NCBI GenBank assembly: GCA_900765705.1
Contig: CAAFSR010000289.1
Span: 1 to 13,219, forward strand
Origin: an uncultured Faecalibacterium sp.
GTDB taxonomy: Bacteria; Bacillota; Clostridia; Oscillospirales; Ruminococcaceae
Direction of reading: 5' to 3'
Length of the DNA stretch: 13,219 bases
The notes beneath the pieces were generated by a model that was given only the letters and a program-made list of their open reading frames with translations, did no database searches and was not told the origin of the DNA. Positions within the stretch are counted from its first letter, which is position 1; every line of letters begins with the position of its first letter. Both the position numbers and the translations under genes were made by a program. Shown here piece by piece: positions 1-6,731 of the stretch.

Positions 1-1
1 A

Positions 2-271
2 GCGGCGGTGCACAGCGGTCGGCTTTCCGGCGCAGGGCTGGACGTGACCGACCCCGAGCCGCTGCCGCCGGAACATCCCCTGTGGGCAGAGCCCAATGTG
101 ATCATCACGCCTCACGTCAGCGGCGGCTTCAGCCTGCCCAAGACGCTGGACAACATCGTGGATATCTTTGCGCACAACCTCAAGCGCTACGCCGCCGGTC
201 AGCCGCTGGATAACCGGATGGACCGCCGCACCCAGTACGCCAGCGGCGCACGGCTGCAGAGCACCCTGTAA
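2..271 (+). CDS. D-isomer-specific 2-hydroxyacid dehydrogenase, C-terminal part (5' end outside window)
   Basis: Only the last 89 or so residues are visible; the frame is open to the left edge. SGAGLDV followed by EPLPPEHPLW is the end of the NAD-binding Rossmann domain of the D-2-hydroxyacid dehydrogenase family. ITPHVSGG carries the family's catalytic acid/base histidine (codon 113-115). The following helix (LDNIVDIFAHNLKRYAAGQPL) closes the substrate domain as usual. These enzymes reduce 2-keto acids to D-2-hydroxy acids with NAD(P)H in the cytoplasm. Substrate (phosphoglycerate, glyoxylate/hydroxypyruvate, D-lactate or other) cannot be decided from the tail. The GTG near position 8 is an internal valine codon, not a start. 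The gene ends at a strong terminator and faces the FMN-binding gene, so it is the last gene of its transcript. Confidence 0.85.
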   Translation, partial: AAVHSGRLSGAGLDVTDPEPLPPEHPLWAEPNVIITPHVSGGFSLPKTLDNIVDIFAHNLKRYAAGQPLDNRMDRRTQYASGARLQSTL

Positions 272-282
272 AAAAGATGCAC

Positions 283-316
283 AAAAAACTGCCGCACAAC
301 TGTGCGGCAGTTTTTT
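283..316. terminator. Bidirectional intrinsic terminator between convergent genes
   Basis: Perfect arms CTGCCGCACA (289-298) and TGTGCGGCAG (301-310) form a tight hairpin. It is preceded by six A (283-288) and followed by six T (311-316), so it has a U-tract in either reading direction. It lies 12 bp after the stop of the dehydrogenase and 20 bp beyond the stop of the opposing FMN-binding gene, and can serve both. Confidence 0.9.
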
Positions 317-335
317 GTATCTATGGGTTACAGCA

Positions 336-725
336 TCACTGCGCCTGCGCAAGGCAGGCGTCCATGGCGGTAAAGATGGCCTCGCTGGTCATGGTGGAGC
401 CGGTGATGGCGTCCACACCGGCGGTGGAACCGGTCTGCAGCAGCTGCGCAGACAGCGCCTCGGCGGCCTTGCCGCCCAGCTCCGGGGTCTCGGCAGAGGC
501 GTCCACCTGTACGGCGGTCACCTTGCCGCCGGTTACGGTGACTGTGACGGTCACCTCGCTCAGGCAGCCCTGTGCGGCGGAGGTGTAGCTGCCATCGGTC
601 AGGGCTGCGGCGTTGTCGGTGGCGGGCACGGTGCCGGTGTTGTGGATATACAGGTTCAGCACAATGCCCATCAGCACGGTGGCCACCAGCATGATCAGAA
701 TATTACGGGTCGTTTTTGCGGTCAT
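336..725 (-). CDS. Small membrane-anchored FMN-binding-domain protein
   Basis: A 129-residue protein. Residues about 8-28 (NILIMLVATVLMGIVLNLYI) form one hydrophobic segment: a signal anchor placing the rest outside the membrane. The remainder matches the FMN-binding domain family (PF04205, as in NqrC/RnfG and flavin-based electron-transfer proteins): LTDGSYTSAAQG, a VTVTVTV strand, GGKVTAVQVDASAETPELG, and the terminal motif DAITGSTMTS. In this family ApbE attaches FMN by a phosphoester bond to the Thr/Ser after (S/T)GA; here that is Thr111, with the usual Ala replaced by Ser110. The start is the ATG at 725, with AAGGAGA 12 bases upstream. It begins 27 bp after the glnS stop and is probably co-transcribed with it, though no functional link is obvious. 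Likely role: extracytoplasmic electron carrier. Partner proteins and flavinylation are not shown. Confidence 0.8.
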   Translation of the reverse strand: MTAKTTRNILIMLVATVLMGIVLNLYIHNTGTVPATDNAAALTDGSYTSAAQGCLSEVTVTVTVTGGKVTAVQVDASAETPELGGKAAEALSAQLLQTGSTAGVDAITGSTMTSEAIFTAMDACLAQAQ

Positions 726-752
726 GGTATGGTATCTTCTCCTTGCGGGTGA

Positions 753-2411
753 TTATTTTGCGGGCTTGAAGCTGTCGCGCAGGGTGACTACCCGGTTGTA
801 CACGCCGGGGTTCTTGCTGTCCGGGGTAAAGAAGCCGGTGCGCACGAACTGGAACTTTTCGCCGGGCTTTGCGTCCTTCAGGCTTTCCTCCAGCTTGCAG
901 CCGGTGCGCACGGTGACGCTTTCCGGGTTCAGGTAGTCCTTGTAGTCGCTGCCCTCGGGGATGCCGTTCATGTTGGCCTCGGTGAACAGCTTGTCGTACA
1001 GGCGCACCTCGGCGTCCACGCAGTGTGCGGCGCTTACCCAGTGGATGGTGCCCTTGACCTTGCGGCCGTCGGCAGGGTTGCCGTTGCCGGTCTCGAGGTC
1101 GGCGGTGCAGTGGATGGCGGCAATGCTGCCGTCGGCGTTTTTGTCCACGCCGGTGCACTTGACGATGTAAGCACCCATCAGACGCACCTCGCCGTCCACG
1201 GTCAGGCGCTTGAACTTGGGAGGCGGCACCTCGGCAAAGTCCTCGGCGTCGATCCACAGCTCGCGGGTAAAGGCTACCTTGCGGGTGGTGGTATCGTTGG
1301 CCTCGCGGTTGGGGTTGTTGGCCACGTCAAAGTACTCGGTCTTGTCGGCGGGGTAGTTGTCCACGATCAGCTTGACCGGCTCCAGCACGGCAATGCGGCG
1401 CTGTGCGGTCAGGTCCAGCTCGCTGCGGATGCAGGCTTCCAGCTGACGCATATCGATCAGGTTGTCAGACTTGGAGATGCCGGCCTCCCGCACAAAGGTG
1501 AAGATGGAGCTGGGGGTATAGCCGCGGCGGCGCAGGCCGCACAAAGTGGGCATACGGGGATCATCCCAACCGTCCACAATGCCCATTTCCACCAGCTCGC
1601 GCAGGTAGCGCTTGCTCATGACCGTGTTGGTCATGTTCAGGCGGGCGAACTCGCGCTGCTTGGGGAACTCGGCACCAAAGATGTTCTCGATGACCCAGTT
1701 GTACAGCGGGCGGTGGTTCTCGAACTCCAAGCTGCACATGCTGTGGGTGATGCCCTCAATAGCGTCCTGAATGGGATGGGCGAAGTCATACATGGGGTAG
1801 ATGCACCACTTGTTGCCCTGACGGTGATGCTCGGCGTATTTGATACGGTAGATGGCCGGGTCACGCATATTCATGTTGGGGCTTGCCAGATCGATCTTGG
1901 CGCGCAGGGTCTTTTCGCCTTCCTTGAACTCACCGGCACGCATCCGGCGGAACAGGTCCATATTCTCCTCCGGGCTGCGGTCGCGCCACGGGGACGGGCG
2001 GGAGGGTTTGCCGGCATCGGAGCCGCGGTACTCGCGCATCTCCTCGCGGGTCAGATCGTCCACATAAGCCTTGCCCTCGGCGATCAGCTTCTCGGCGTAC
2101 TCGTAGCACTTGTCAAAGTAGTCGCTGCCGTAGAAGATGCCGCCGTTGGGGTCGGCACCCAGCCAGTGCAGATCCTCAATGATGCTGTTGACGTACTCCT
2201 CACCTTCGCGGGCGGGGTTGGTGTCATCCAGACGCAGGTTGAACTTGCCGCCGTACTGGTTGGCAATGGACCAGTTGATGTAGATCGCCTTGGCGCTGCC
2301 GATGTGCAGGTAGCCGTTAGGCTCCGGCGGGAAGCGGGTGTGGATCTGCTGCACCTTACCCTCGGCAAGGTCGGCGTCGATGATATCCGTCAAAAAGTTT
2401 TTGTCTGCCAT
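753..2411 (-). CDS. glnS: Glutaminyl-tRNA synthetase
   Basis: This 552-residue protein has the length of bacterial GlnRS (E. coli 554). It charges tRNA-Gln with glutamine using ATP in the cytoplasm. Visible class I motifs are TRFPPEPNGYLHIGS (residues 25-39), where HIGS stands for HIGH, and VMSKR (Met265-Lys267), the KMSKS loop. FNLRLDDTNP, YPMYDFAHPIQDAIEGITHS and the phrase LEFENHRPLYNW are diagnostic of GlnRS rather than GluRS. The C-terminal part (RLMGAYIVKC, IHWVSAAHCVDAEVRLYDKLF, KEKFQFVRTGFF-like end) is the two-barrel anticodon-binding domain. The start is the ATG at 2411, preceded by a weak AGGGGGA. A promoter lies about 50 bases upstream. The variant fourth HIGH residue, Ser39, was read directly from the DNA. 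Many Bacillota lack GlnRS and use GatCAB instead, so its presence is informative. Confidence 0.97.
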   Translation of the reverse strand: MADKNFLTDIIDADLAEGKVQQIHTRFPPEPNGYLHIGSAKAIYINWSIANQYGGKFNLRLDDTNPAREGEEYVNSIIEDLHWLGADPNGGIFYGSDYFDKCYEYAEKLIAEGKAYVDDLTREEMREYRGSDAGKPSRPSPWRDRSPEENMDLFRRMRAGEFKEGEKTLRAKIDLASPNMNMRDPAIYRIKYAEHHRQGNKWCIYPMYDFAHPIQDAIEGITHSMCSLEFENHRPLYNWVIENIFGAEFPKQREFARLNMTNTVMSKRYLRELVEMGIVDGWDDPRMPTLCGLRRRGYTPSSIFTFVREAGISKSDNLIDMRQLEACIRSELDLTAQRRIAVLEPVKLIVDNYPADKTEYFDVANNPNREANDTTTRKVAFTRELWIDAEDFAEVPPPKFKRLTVDGEVRLMGAYIVKCTGVDKNADGSIAAIHCTADLETGNGNPADGRKVKGTIHWVSAAHCVDAEVRLYDKLFTEANMNGIPEGSDYKDYLNPESVTVRTGCKLEESLKDAKPGEKFQFVRTGFFTPDSKNPGVYNRVVTLRDSFKPAK

Positions 2412-2463
2412 ATAGGTTCCCCCTGTCAGGGCACAGTGTGCCCCCTTTTACTCATAATACTAT

Positions 2464-2492
2464 ATAATACACTATTTTGCGTTTTTCTTCAA
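2464..2492 (-). promoter_or_regulatory. Sigma-A-type promoter of glnS
   Basis: On the minus strand, TTGAAG (2492-2487) is followed by a 17-bp spacer and TATTAT (2469-2464). The expected start of transcription is about 45 bases before the glnS ATG. No T-box-like leader is possible in so short a leader. Confidence 0.7.
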
Positions 2493-2531
2493 GTACGGAG
2501 TTGTGCGCAACGCGGGGCGATCCGCTGAATA

Positions 2532-2561
2532 AAAGGCTTCCCCCGGCCGGGGGAAGCCTTT
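2532..2561 (-). terminator. Intrinsic terminator of the YitT-family gene
   Basis: A 13-bp perfect stem (2532-2544 with 2549-2561) has a GGCC loop. Read on the minus strand it follows the YitT stop by about 32 bases and runs into TTTTATT. It isolates the upstream gene from the glnS promoter. Confidence 0.85.
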
Positions 2562-2593
2562 GTTCGGAAAACTGCTTATAAGAGGGCGCAGCC

Positions 2594-3478
2594 TTAGTTG
2601 AAGGAGCGGAAGCCCTTGCCGATGATCTCGCTGGAGTTGACGATGGTGATAAAGCTGTGGGGGTCGTTCTCCCGCAGGAAGTTGCGCAGCTGCAAAGCCT
2701 GACGGCGGGTCAGCACGGTAACCAGCACGCTGAGCTCGTGGTGGGTGTAGGCACCGTAGGCCTTTTCCACCGTGGCGGAGCGGTTCATATTGTGGATGAT
2801 GAAGTCCAGAATGGGCTGCGGATTCGAGGTCATGATGGTGCACACCTTGCGCAGGCGGATGTTTTCAATGGCACCGTCCACCACAAAGGATTTGCCGATG
2901 AGGCCAAGGATACAGTACAGGCCGGTGCCCATGCCGAACCGCACGGCCGCTGCCAGCACGATGAGGATATCGCTGACCATCAGCGCCTTGCCGATCTCCA
3001 TGGAGGTGTACTTGGCAAGGATCAGCGCCACGATGTCGGTGCCGCCGGTGGAAGCACCGATGTCAAACACGATGGCTGCGCCCAGCGCGGGCAGAAACAC
3101 CGCAAACACCAGATCCAGCATGGCATCGCCGCTCAGGGACACGCCGGAGGGGTACAGCCACTCGCAGCCGGATACGAAAAAGGAGAGCGCAAAGGAGGAG
3201 TAGATGGTCCAGCCCATGCACTTGACCCCCAGAAACACGAAGCCCAGCACCACCAGCACGATGTTGATGATCCACATAAAGCCGCCCACGTTGATCCGGG
3301 GAAACAGGTCAGCCAGCAGGATGGACAGACCGGAGGTGCCGCCGAAGGCGAAGTGGTTGGGATTTTTAAAGTATACGATGCCCACAGCCGTAAGTACAAG
3401 ACCAAGGTTCAGCAGTGCAAAGAAATTTAGATTCTTCAGCAGATTCTCGCGGCTGAAGGCTTCTTTTAAACCGTTCAT
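2594..3478 (-). CDS. YitT-family membrane protein (DUF161 plus DUF2179)
   Basis: A 294-residue protein with a short charged N-terminus and then about five to six hydrophobic segments: LLNLGLVLTAVGIVYF, FMWIINIVLVVLGFVFLG, WTIYSSFALSFFVSG, LDLVFAVFLPALGAAIVF, and a last one around ALMVSDILIVLAAAV. Motifs such as FGGTSGLSILL and DIGASTGGTDIVALIL are typical of the YitT/YebE family. From about residue 215 comes a soluble domain (CTIMTSNPQPILDFIIHNMNR to the end) matching DUF2179, which folds like a ligand-binding ACT/PII-like module. The family's substrate is not established, so no transport activity is claimed. The ATG at 3478 has GGAGG six bases upstream. It has its own promoter and terminator, so it is probably monocistronic. 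Confidence 0.88.
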   Translation of the reverse strand: MNGLKEAFSRENLLKNLNFFALLNLGLVLTAVGIVYFKNPNHFAFGGTSGLSILLADLFPRINVGGFMWIINIVLVVLGFVFLGVKCMGWTIYSSFALSFFVSGCEWLYPSGVSLSGDAMLDLVFAVFLPALGAAIVFDIGASTGGTDIVALILAKYTSMEIGKALMVSDILIVLAAAVRFGMGTGLYCILGLIGKSFVVDGAIENIRLRKVCTIMTSNPQPILDFIIHNMNRSATVEKAYGAYTHHELSVLVTVLTRRQALQLRNFLRENDPHSFITIVNSSEIIGKGFRSFN

Positions 3479-3528
3479 GGAATTCCTCCATCAAAAAATA
3501 CAGTGATTTGGCCCGAATGCCATGCAAA

Positions 3529-3557
3529 AATATACTCCCCTTGTGCGGGGATGTCAA
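3529..3557 (-). promoter_or_regulatory. Near-consensus promoter of the YitT-family gene
   Basis: On the minus strand, TTGACA (3557-3552) is followed by exactly 17 bp and TATATT (3534-3529). The spacer contains a CCCC-N6-GGGG inverted repeat (3537-3550), which could be an operator or chance. The leader before the ATG at 3478 is about 45 bases. This is the strongest promoter match in the window. Confidence 0.85.
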
Positions 3558-3651
3558 GGGATAAAGCGGAAGTTGTAGAAAAACGCAAAAAGCAGAGAAA
3601 AAACCGCTGTATTTCAGGAAAAAGGCTGTGTATGACATCAGACTGGGAGGG

Positions 3652-4533
3652 TCAGTCGTGTCCGTTGGTAGATACTGCAGCCATGATCTGGCGGATCAGC
3701 TCCCGCTGCACGGCGGAAGTGCGGCGACTGCGTTTGCCATAGATGAAAAACTCCCACCGGAGCTGCAGATTTTGTAAGGGACAAAAGCAGATGTCTGCAG
3801 GCAGCATGCTGGCTTTTCCGGCGTAAAAAGAAACAAAGCCCTGCCGTAGCAGATCCAAAGTCAGTTCCCAGTCGGCATCTCCCAGCACGCTGTCGATGGT
3901 AAGTCCCAGAGTCTGCAGCCGTTCCATCAGCTGCGCCTGAGAGCGGTTCTCGGTATTCAGGGTGATCAGCGGGACCCCCTTCAAATCAGCCAGAGTCAGG
4001 GAATGCTTTTGCGCCAACGGGTTCTGCCGGGACAAAATGGCACCGATGTCGCTTTCGAAGTGAGCCAGCTGGACAAAGTCACTGCTGCTCAAAGGGGAAG
4101 TAGTGATGACAAGGTCGCAGTCATAATTGCGGTAGATACGGCTGCGTTCGTTGTCGGTATAACTGTGGAAATGCAGCTGCACCTCCGGGTGCTGCTGTTG
4201 GAATACAGAAAAGAAATGAGGCGGCAGCTCCTGCAAAAGCCCCATAAAATATCCGATACGCAGCTGAGGCTGGGCGTGAAACTGCCGCAGCTGCAGCCGG
4301 ATCTCGTCCCGCTCGTTCAGATGCGGACGTACCTGCTGCTCCAACAGACGGCCGGCCTCGGTCAGGGTAACGCCATCGGAGCTGCGCACAAACAGCTGAA
4401 CGCCCAGCTCCTGTTCCAGATTGGCCAGCGATTTGCTGATGGCCTGCTGGCTGACAAAACAAGTTTCGGCGGCGCGGCGAAAGCTGTTCTGCTCACAGAC
4501 GGCAAGAAAAAACTCAAGCTGCTTGTACTCCAT
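3652..4533 (-). CDS. LysR-family transcriptional regulator
   Basis: A 293-residue protein, the usual LysR length. Residues 1-60 are the winged helix-turn-helix: MEYKQLEFFLAVCEQNSF, then RRAAETCFVSQQAISKSLAN and LEQELGVQLFVR, followed by the linker helix TLTEAGRLLEQQVRP. The rest (LRIGYFMGLLQELPPHFF, then CDLVITTSPLS, GVPLITLN) is the periplasmic-binding-like effector domain. The frame stays open upstream to 4644, but the ATG at 4533 is the better start: the HTH begins there and AAGGAG lies 12 bases upstream. It is divergent from the flavoenzyme gene, separated by 161 bp, the classic arrangement for a LysR regulator and its target. Its ligand is unknown. Its end leaves 94 bp to the YitT promoter, where I see no convincing terminator. 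Confidence 0.93.
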   Translation of the reverse strand: MEYKQLEFFLAVCEQNSFRRAAETCFVSQQAISKSLANLEQELGVQLFVRSSDGVTLTEAGRLLEQQVRPHLNERDEIRLQLRQFHAQPQLRIGYFMGLLQELPPHFFSVFQQQHPEVQLHFHSYTDNERSRIYRNYDCDLVITTSPLSSSDFVQLAHFESDIGAILSRQNPLAQKHSLTLADLKGVPLITLNTENRSQAQLMERLQTLGLTIDSVLGDADWELTLDLLRQGFVSFYAGKASMLPADICFCPLQNLQLRWEFFIYGKRSRRTSAVQRELIRQIMAAVSTNGHD

Positions 4534-4549
4534 AAAATGGTTACACTCC

Positions 4550-4622
4550 TTACAACTACAATTTGTAACGGGGTAAAAATCAATTGATTGCCATAGTCTT
4601 AACAAATGGATAAACTGTTTAT
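4550..4622. promoter_or_regulatory. Divergent lysR/flavoenzyme control region with three dyads
   Basis: Three inverted repeats lie within 73 bp: TTACAA-N7-TTGTAA (4550-4568), which abuts the lysR ribosome binding site; the perfect 12-mer AATCAATTGATT (4578-4589); and ATAAAC-T-GTTTAT (4610-4622). AT-rich dyads between a LysR gene and its divergent target are the expected form of LysR binding sites. None is a strict T-N11-A box. Two plus-strand promoter readings compete: TTGCCA (4588-4593), 17 bp, TAAACT (4611-4616); or TTAACA (4599-4604), 17 bp, TAGTAT (4622-4627). In both, the third dyad touches the -10 region. Confidence 0.5.
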
Positions 4623-4694
4623 AGTATAGTGCTTTTGTATACACGATGCAAGGGCAGACATCCTACGGAAAAAGAAGAAAGGAAGTTCCCCACT

Positions 4695-6629
4695 ATGAAA
4701 AAAATTTCTCGTTCCGGCTTTATCAAGCTGGCCGCTGCCGCTGCCATGAGCGGTGTGACCGCCGGTGCACTGACAGCCTGCGGCAACGGTGCAGGCTCCT
4801 CTACTGCCTCTGGCGGCGCTGCAGTCTACACCCCCGGTACCTACACTGCCAAGGCTACCGGCATGGGCGAGGTGACCGTCAGCATGACTTTTACCGAGAA
4901 TGCTATTACGGATGTAACGGTGGATACCGCCAATGAGACCATTGATCTGGCACGTAACTCTGCCGAGGATTTCCGCAAGGCCCTGATGGCGGCACAGAGC
5001 GCCGAGATCGACGGCGTTTCTGGTGCCACCTATACCTCCGATGCTGTCAAGCAGGCTGCCTCCTCCTGCATCCAGCAGGCTATGGGCGTGGCAGCAGAAG
5101 CACCGGCGGAAGCACCTGCCGCAGAGGTGAAGAGCGGTTTTCCTGCCTGTGAAGAAGGACTGGGCGGTGCTACTGCTGCCGGTCAGGGCGAGGTGGCATT
5201 TGTTGCCGATCCCATTGCAGACAGTGAGATCCATGAGACTGTCAAGGTGGATGTTCTGGTCTGCGGTCAGGGCCCTGCCGGTATGGCTGCGGCCCTTGCC
5301 TGCGCAGAGCAGGGCCTTAACACTGTTGCAGTGGAAAAGGGCGCCTCTCCCACTTGGCGCAGCGCGACTATGGGTGCATTCCATGACCGTGTACACCAGA
5401 AATTCGGCGTAGAGTTTGACACCAAGCAGTGGATGGATGACGCAATGGTCAACTGCTCTTACCGCGGCGAGCAGACCATCTACCAGAAGTGGGTCGATAC
5501 CTGTGACGAAGCCGTCGACTGGTTATTGGATCAGCTGGAGATTCCGGTGGAAGACTATTCTCTGACCTTCAACGCCGGTGATTTCCCGGAGTTCAACGCT
5601 GCCTATGATGAGCTGAGCCTTTCCCGCAGCTGGAACACCTCCCTCAACATCCCGATGGCAACCGATGAAATCGCCGCAAAGCTGCAGGAAAAAATCACTG
5701 CTGCCGGTGCGGAAGTGCTGTTCAACACCCCGGTCGTCCAGCTGGTGACCGAGGGCGAAAAGGTCGTGGGTGCTGTCGTCAAGGGTGAGAACGGTTATGT
5801 GAAGTATCTGACCGCTAAGGGCGTCGTTCTGGCCACCGGCGGCTATGAGTTCAACCCGGAAAAACTGGCTGCCTGCTGCCGTCCCCGCGATCTGGCACTG
5901 GGCCACTGGATGAACGGCACCAAGACCAACACCGGTGACGGCCACGAGATGGCAAAAGCCATCGGTGCAATGGAGGACGAATATCCGCACCCGCTGATGT
6001 TGGATCCGGAGCAGCTGATGCCGTATCTGCGCGTCAATAAGCGGGGCGTGCGTTTTACGGCTGAGTACGAGGCCTATAACCATCTGGCAAACGCCATTCA
6101 GGCACAGCCGGGCGCATACAATTACTACATTGTAGACGCAAACGTGATGGACATCGTCACCAGTATCTGGACGCCGTCCTCCAGCTGCTACGGCCCCAAG
6201 GAGGTCTGGGCCGGTGCCGCTACCAGCGACAAGGCACTGAAGGCTGATACGCTGGAGGAACTTGCAGAGAAGATGGGCGTGCCCGCCGATGCTTTTGTGG
6301 CGACCATCAACCACTGGAACGAGATGTGCGATGCCGGTGAGGACACCGATTTCCATTTCCCTGGCAAGATGATGCACAAGATCGACACCGCGCCCTTCTA
6401 TGCAACCAAAGAGATGGCGTCTGCCCTGTGCACTTGCGGCGGCCTGCAGATCACGGATAAGAGTGAGGTGCTGAACGCCGAGGCACAGCCCATTGAGGGC
6501 CTGTACGCTATTGGCAACGTGTCCGGCAGTATGTTCTCCGGCACCTATCCCCATAATGAGAACTGCCTGAGCCACAGCCGCTGCGTTACCTTTGGCTACG
6601 AGGTGGCTAAGACGCTGGCAGCCCTGTAA
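4695..6629 (+). CDS. Flavoenzyme lipoprotein: FMN-binding domain plus fumarate-reductase-like FAD domain
   Basis: A 644-residue protein. It starts at ATG 4695, nine bases after AGGAAG; the frame is open further upstream but without signal-peptide character. Residues 1-29 (KKISRSGFIKLAAAAA, then lipobox LTAC with Cys29) are a lipoprotein signal, so the enzyme should be anchored outside the membrane. SRSGFIK resembles a Tat motif with one Arg missing. Residues about 46-130 are an FMN-binding domain with DGVSGATYTS; Thr112 is the predicted covalent FMN site. After an Ala/Pro/Glu-rich linker comes the FAD_binding_2 fold: VDVLVCGQGPAGMAAALA (GxGxxG at 191-196), then GTKTNTGDGHEMAKAIGA, GVRFTAE and the C-terminal PIEGLYAIGNVSGSMFSGTYP. 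This layout is that of extracytoplasmic flavin reductases such as urocanate reductase. The residues corresponding to fumarate reductase catalysis do not align, so no substrate is assigned. The divergent LysR gene is the likely regulator. Confidence 0.85.
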   Translation: MKKISRSGFIKLAAAAAMSGVTAGALTACGNGAGSSTASGGAAVYTPGTYTAKATGMGEVTVSMTFTENAITDVTVDTANETIDLARNSAEDFRKALMAAQSAEIDGVSGATYTSDAVKQAASSCIQQAMGVAAEAPAEAPAAEVKSGFPACEEGLGGATAAGQGEVAFVADPIADSEIHETVKVDVLVCGQGPAGMAAALACAEQGLNTVAVEKGASPTWRSATMGAFHDRVHQKFGVEFDTKQWMDDAMVNCSYRGEQTIYQKWVDTCDEAVDWLLDQLEIPVEDYSLTFNAGDFPEFNAAYDELSLSRSWNTSLNIPMATDEIAAKLQEKITAAGAEVLFNTPVVQLVTEGEKVVGAVVKGENGYVKYLTAKGVVLATGGYEFNPEKLAACCRPRDLALGHWMNGTKTNTGDGHEMAKAIGAMEDEYPHPLMLDPEQLMPYLRVNKRGVRFTAEYEAYNHLANAIQAQPGAYNYYIVDANVMDIVTSIWTPSSSCYGPKEVWAGAATSDKALKADTLEELAEKMGVPADAFVATINHWNEMCDAGEDTDFHFPGKMMHKIDTAPFYATKEMASALCTCGGLQITDKSEVLNAEAQPIEGLYAIGNVSGSMFSGTYPHNENCLSHSRCVTFGYEVAKTLAAL

Positions 6630-6666
6630 TACGCAAGACTTTGCGTAATTTTCCATAAAATAAAAT

Positions 6667-6698
6667 GAGGCCGCTGCACGATATTGTGCAGCGGCCTC
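6667..6698. terminator. Bidirectional terminator between flavoenzyme gene and uxaC
   Basis: A perfect 13-bp stem, GAGGCCGCTGCAC (6667-6679) with its complement (6686-6698), and a six-base loop. On the minus strand it is followed by ATTTTATTTTA, a good U-rich tail for uxaC. On the plus strand the tail is weaker (TGTGCTTTT). Confidence 0.82.
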
Positions 6699-6731
6699 TG
6701 TGCTTTTCAGTTCAGCAAAAGGGAAAAGGGC

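Noticed and set aside
1023..2528. A 501-codon open frame on the plus strand opposite glnS
   Set aside because: It is an antisense shadow of a GC-biased gene. The translation is low-complexity Val/Gly/Leu/His-rich, has no family motif or binding site, and glnS is fully supported on the other strand.
3599..3625. Terminator for lysR upstream of the YitT promoter
   Set aside because: There is a T-run on the minus strand (from the A-run near 3598-3603), but the possible stem is only about four base pairs with a bulge.
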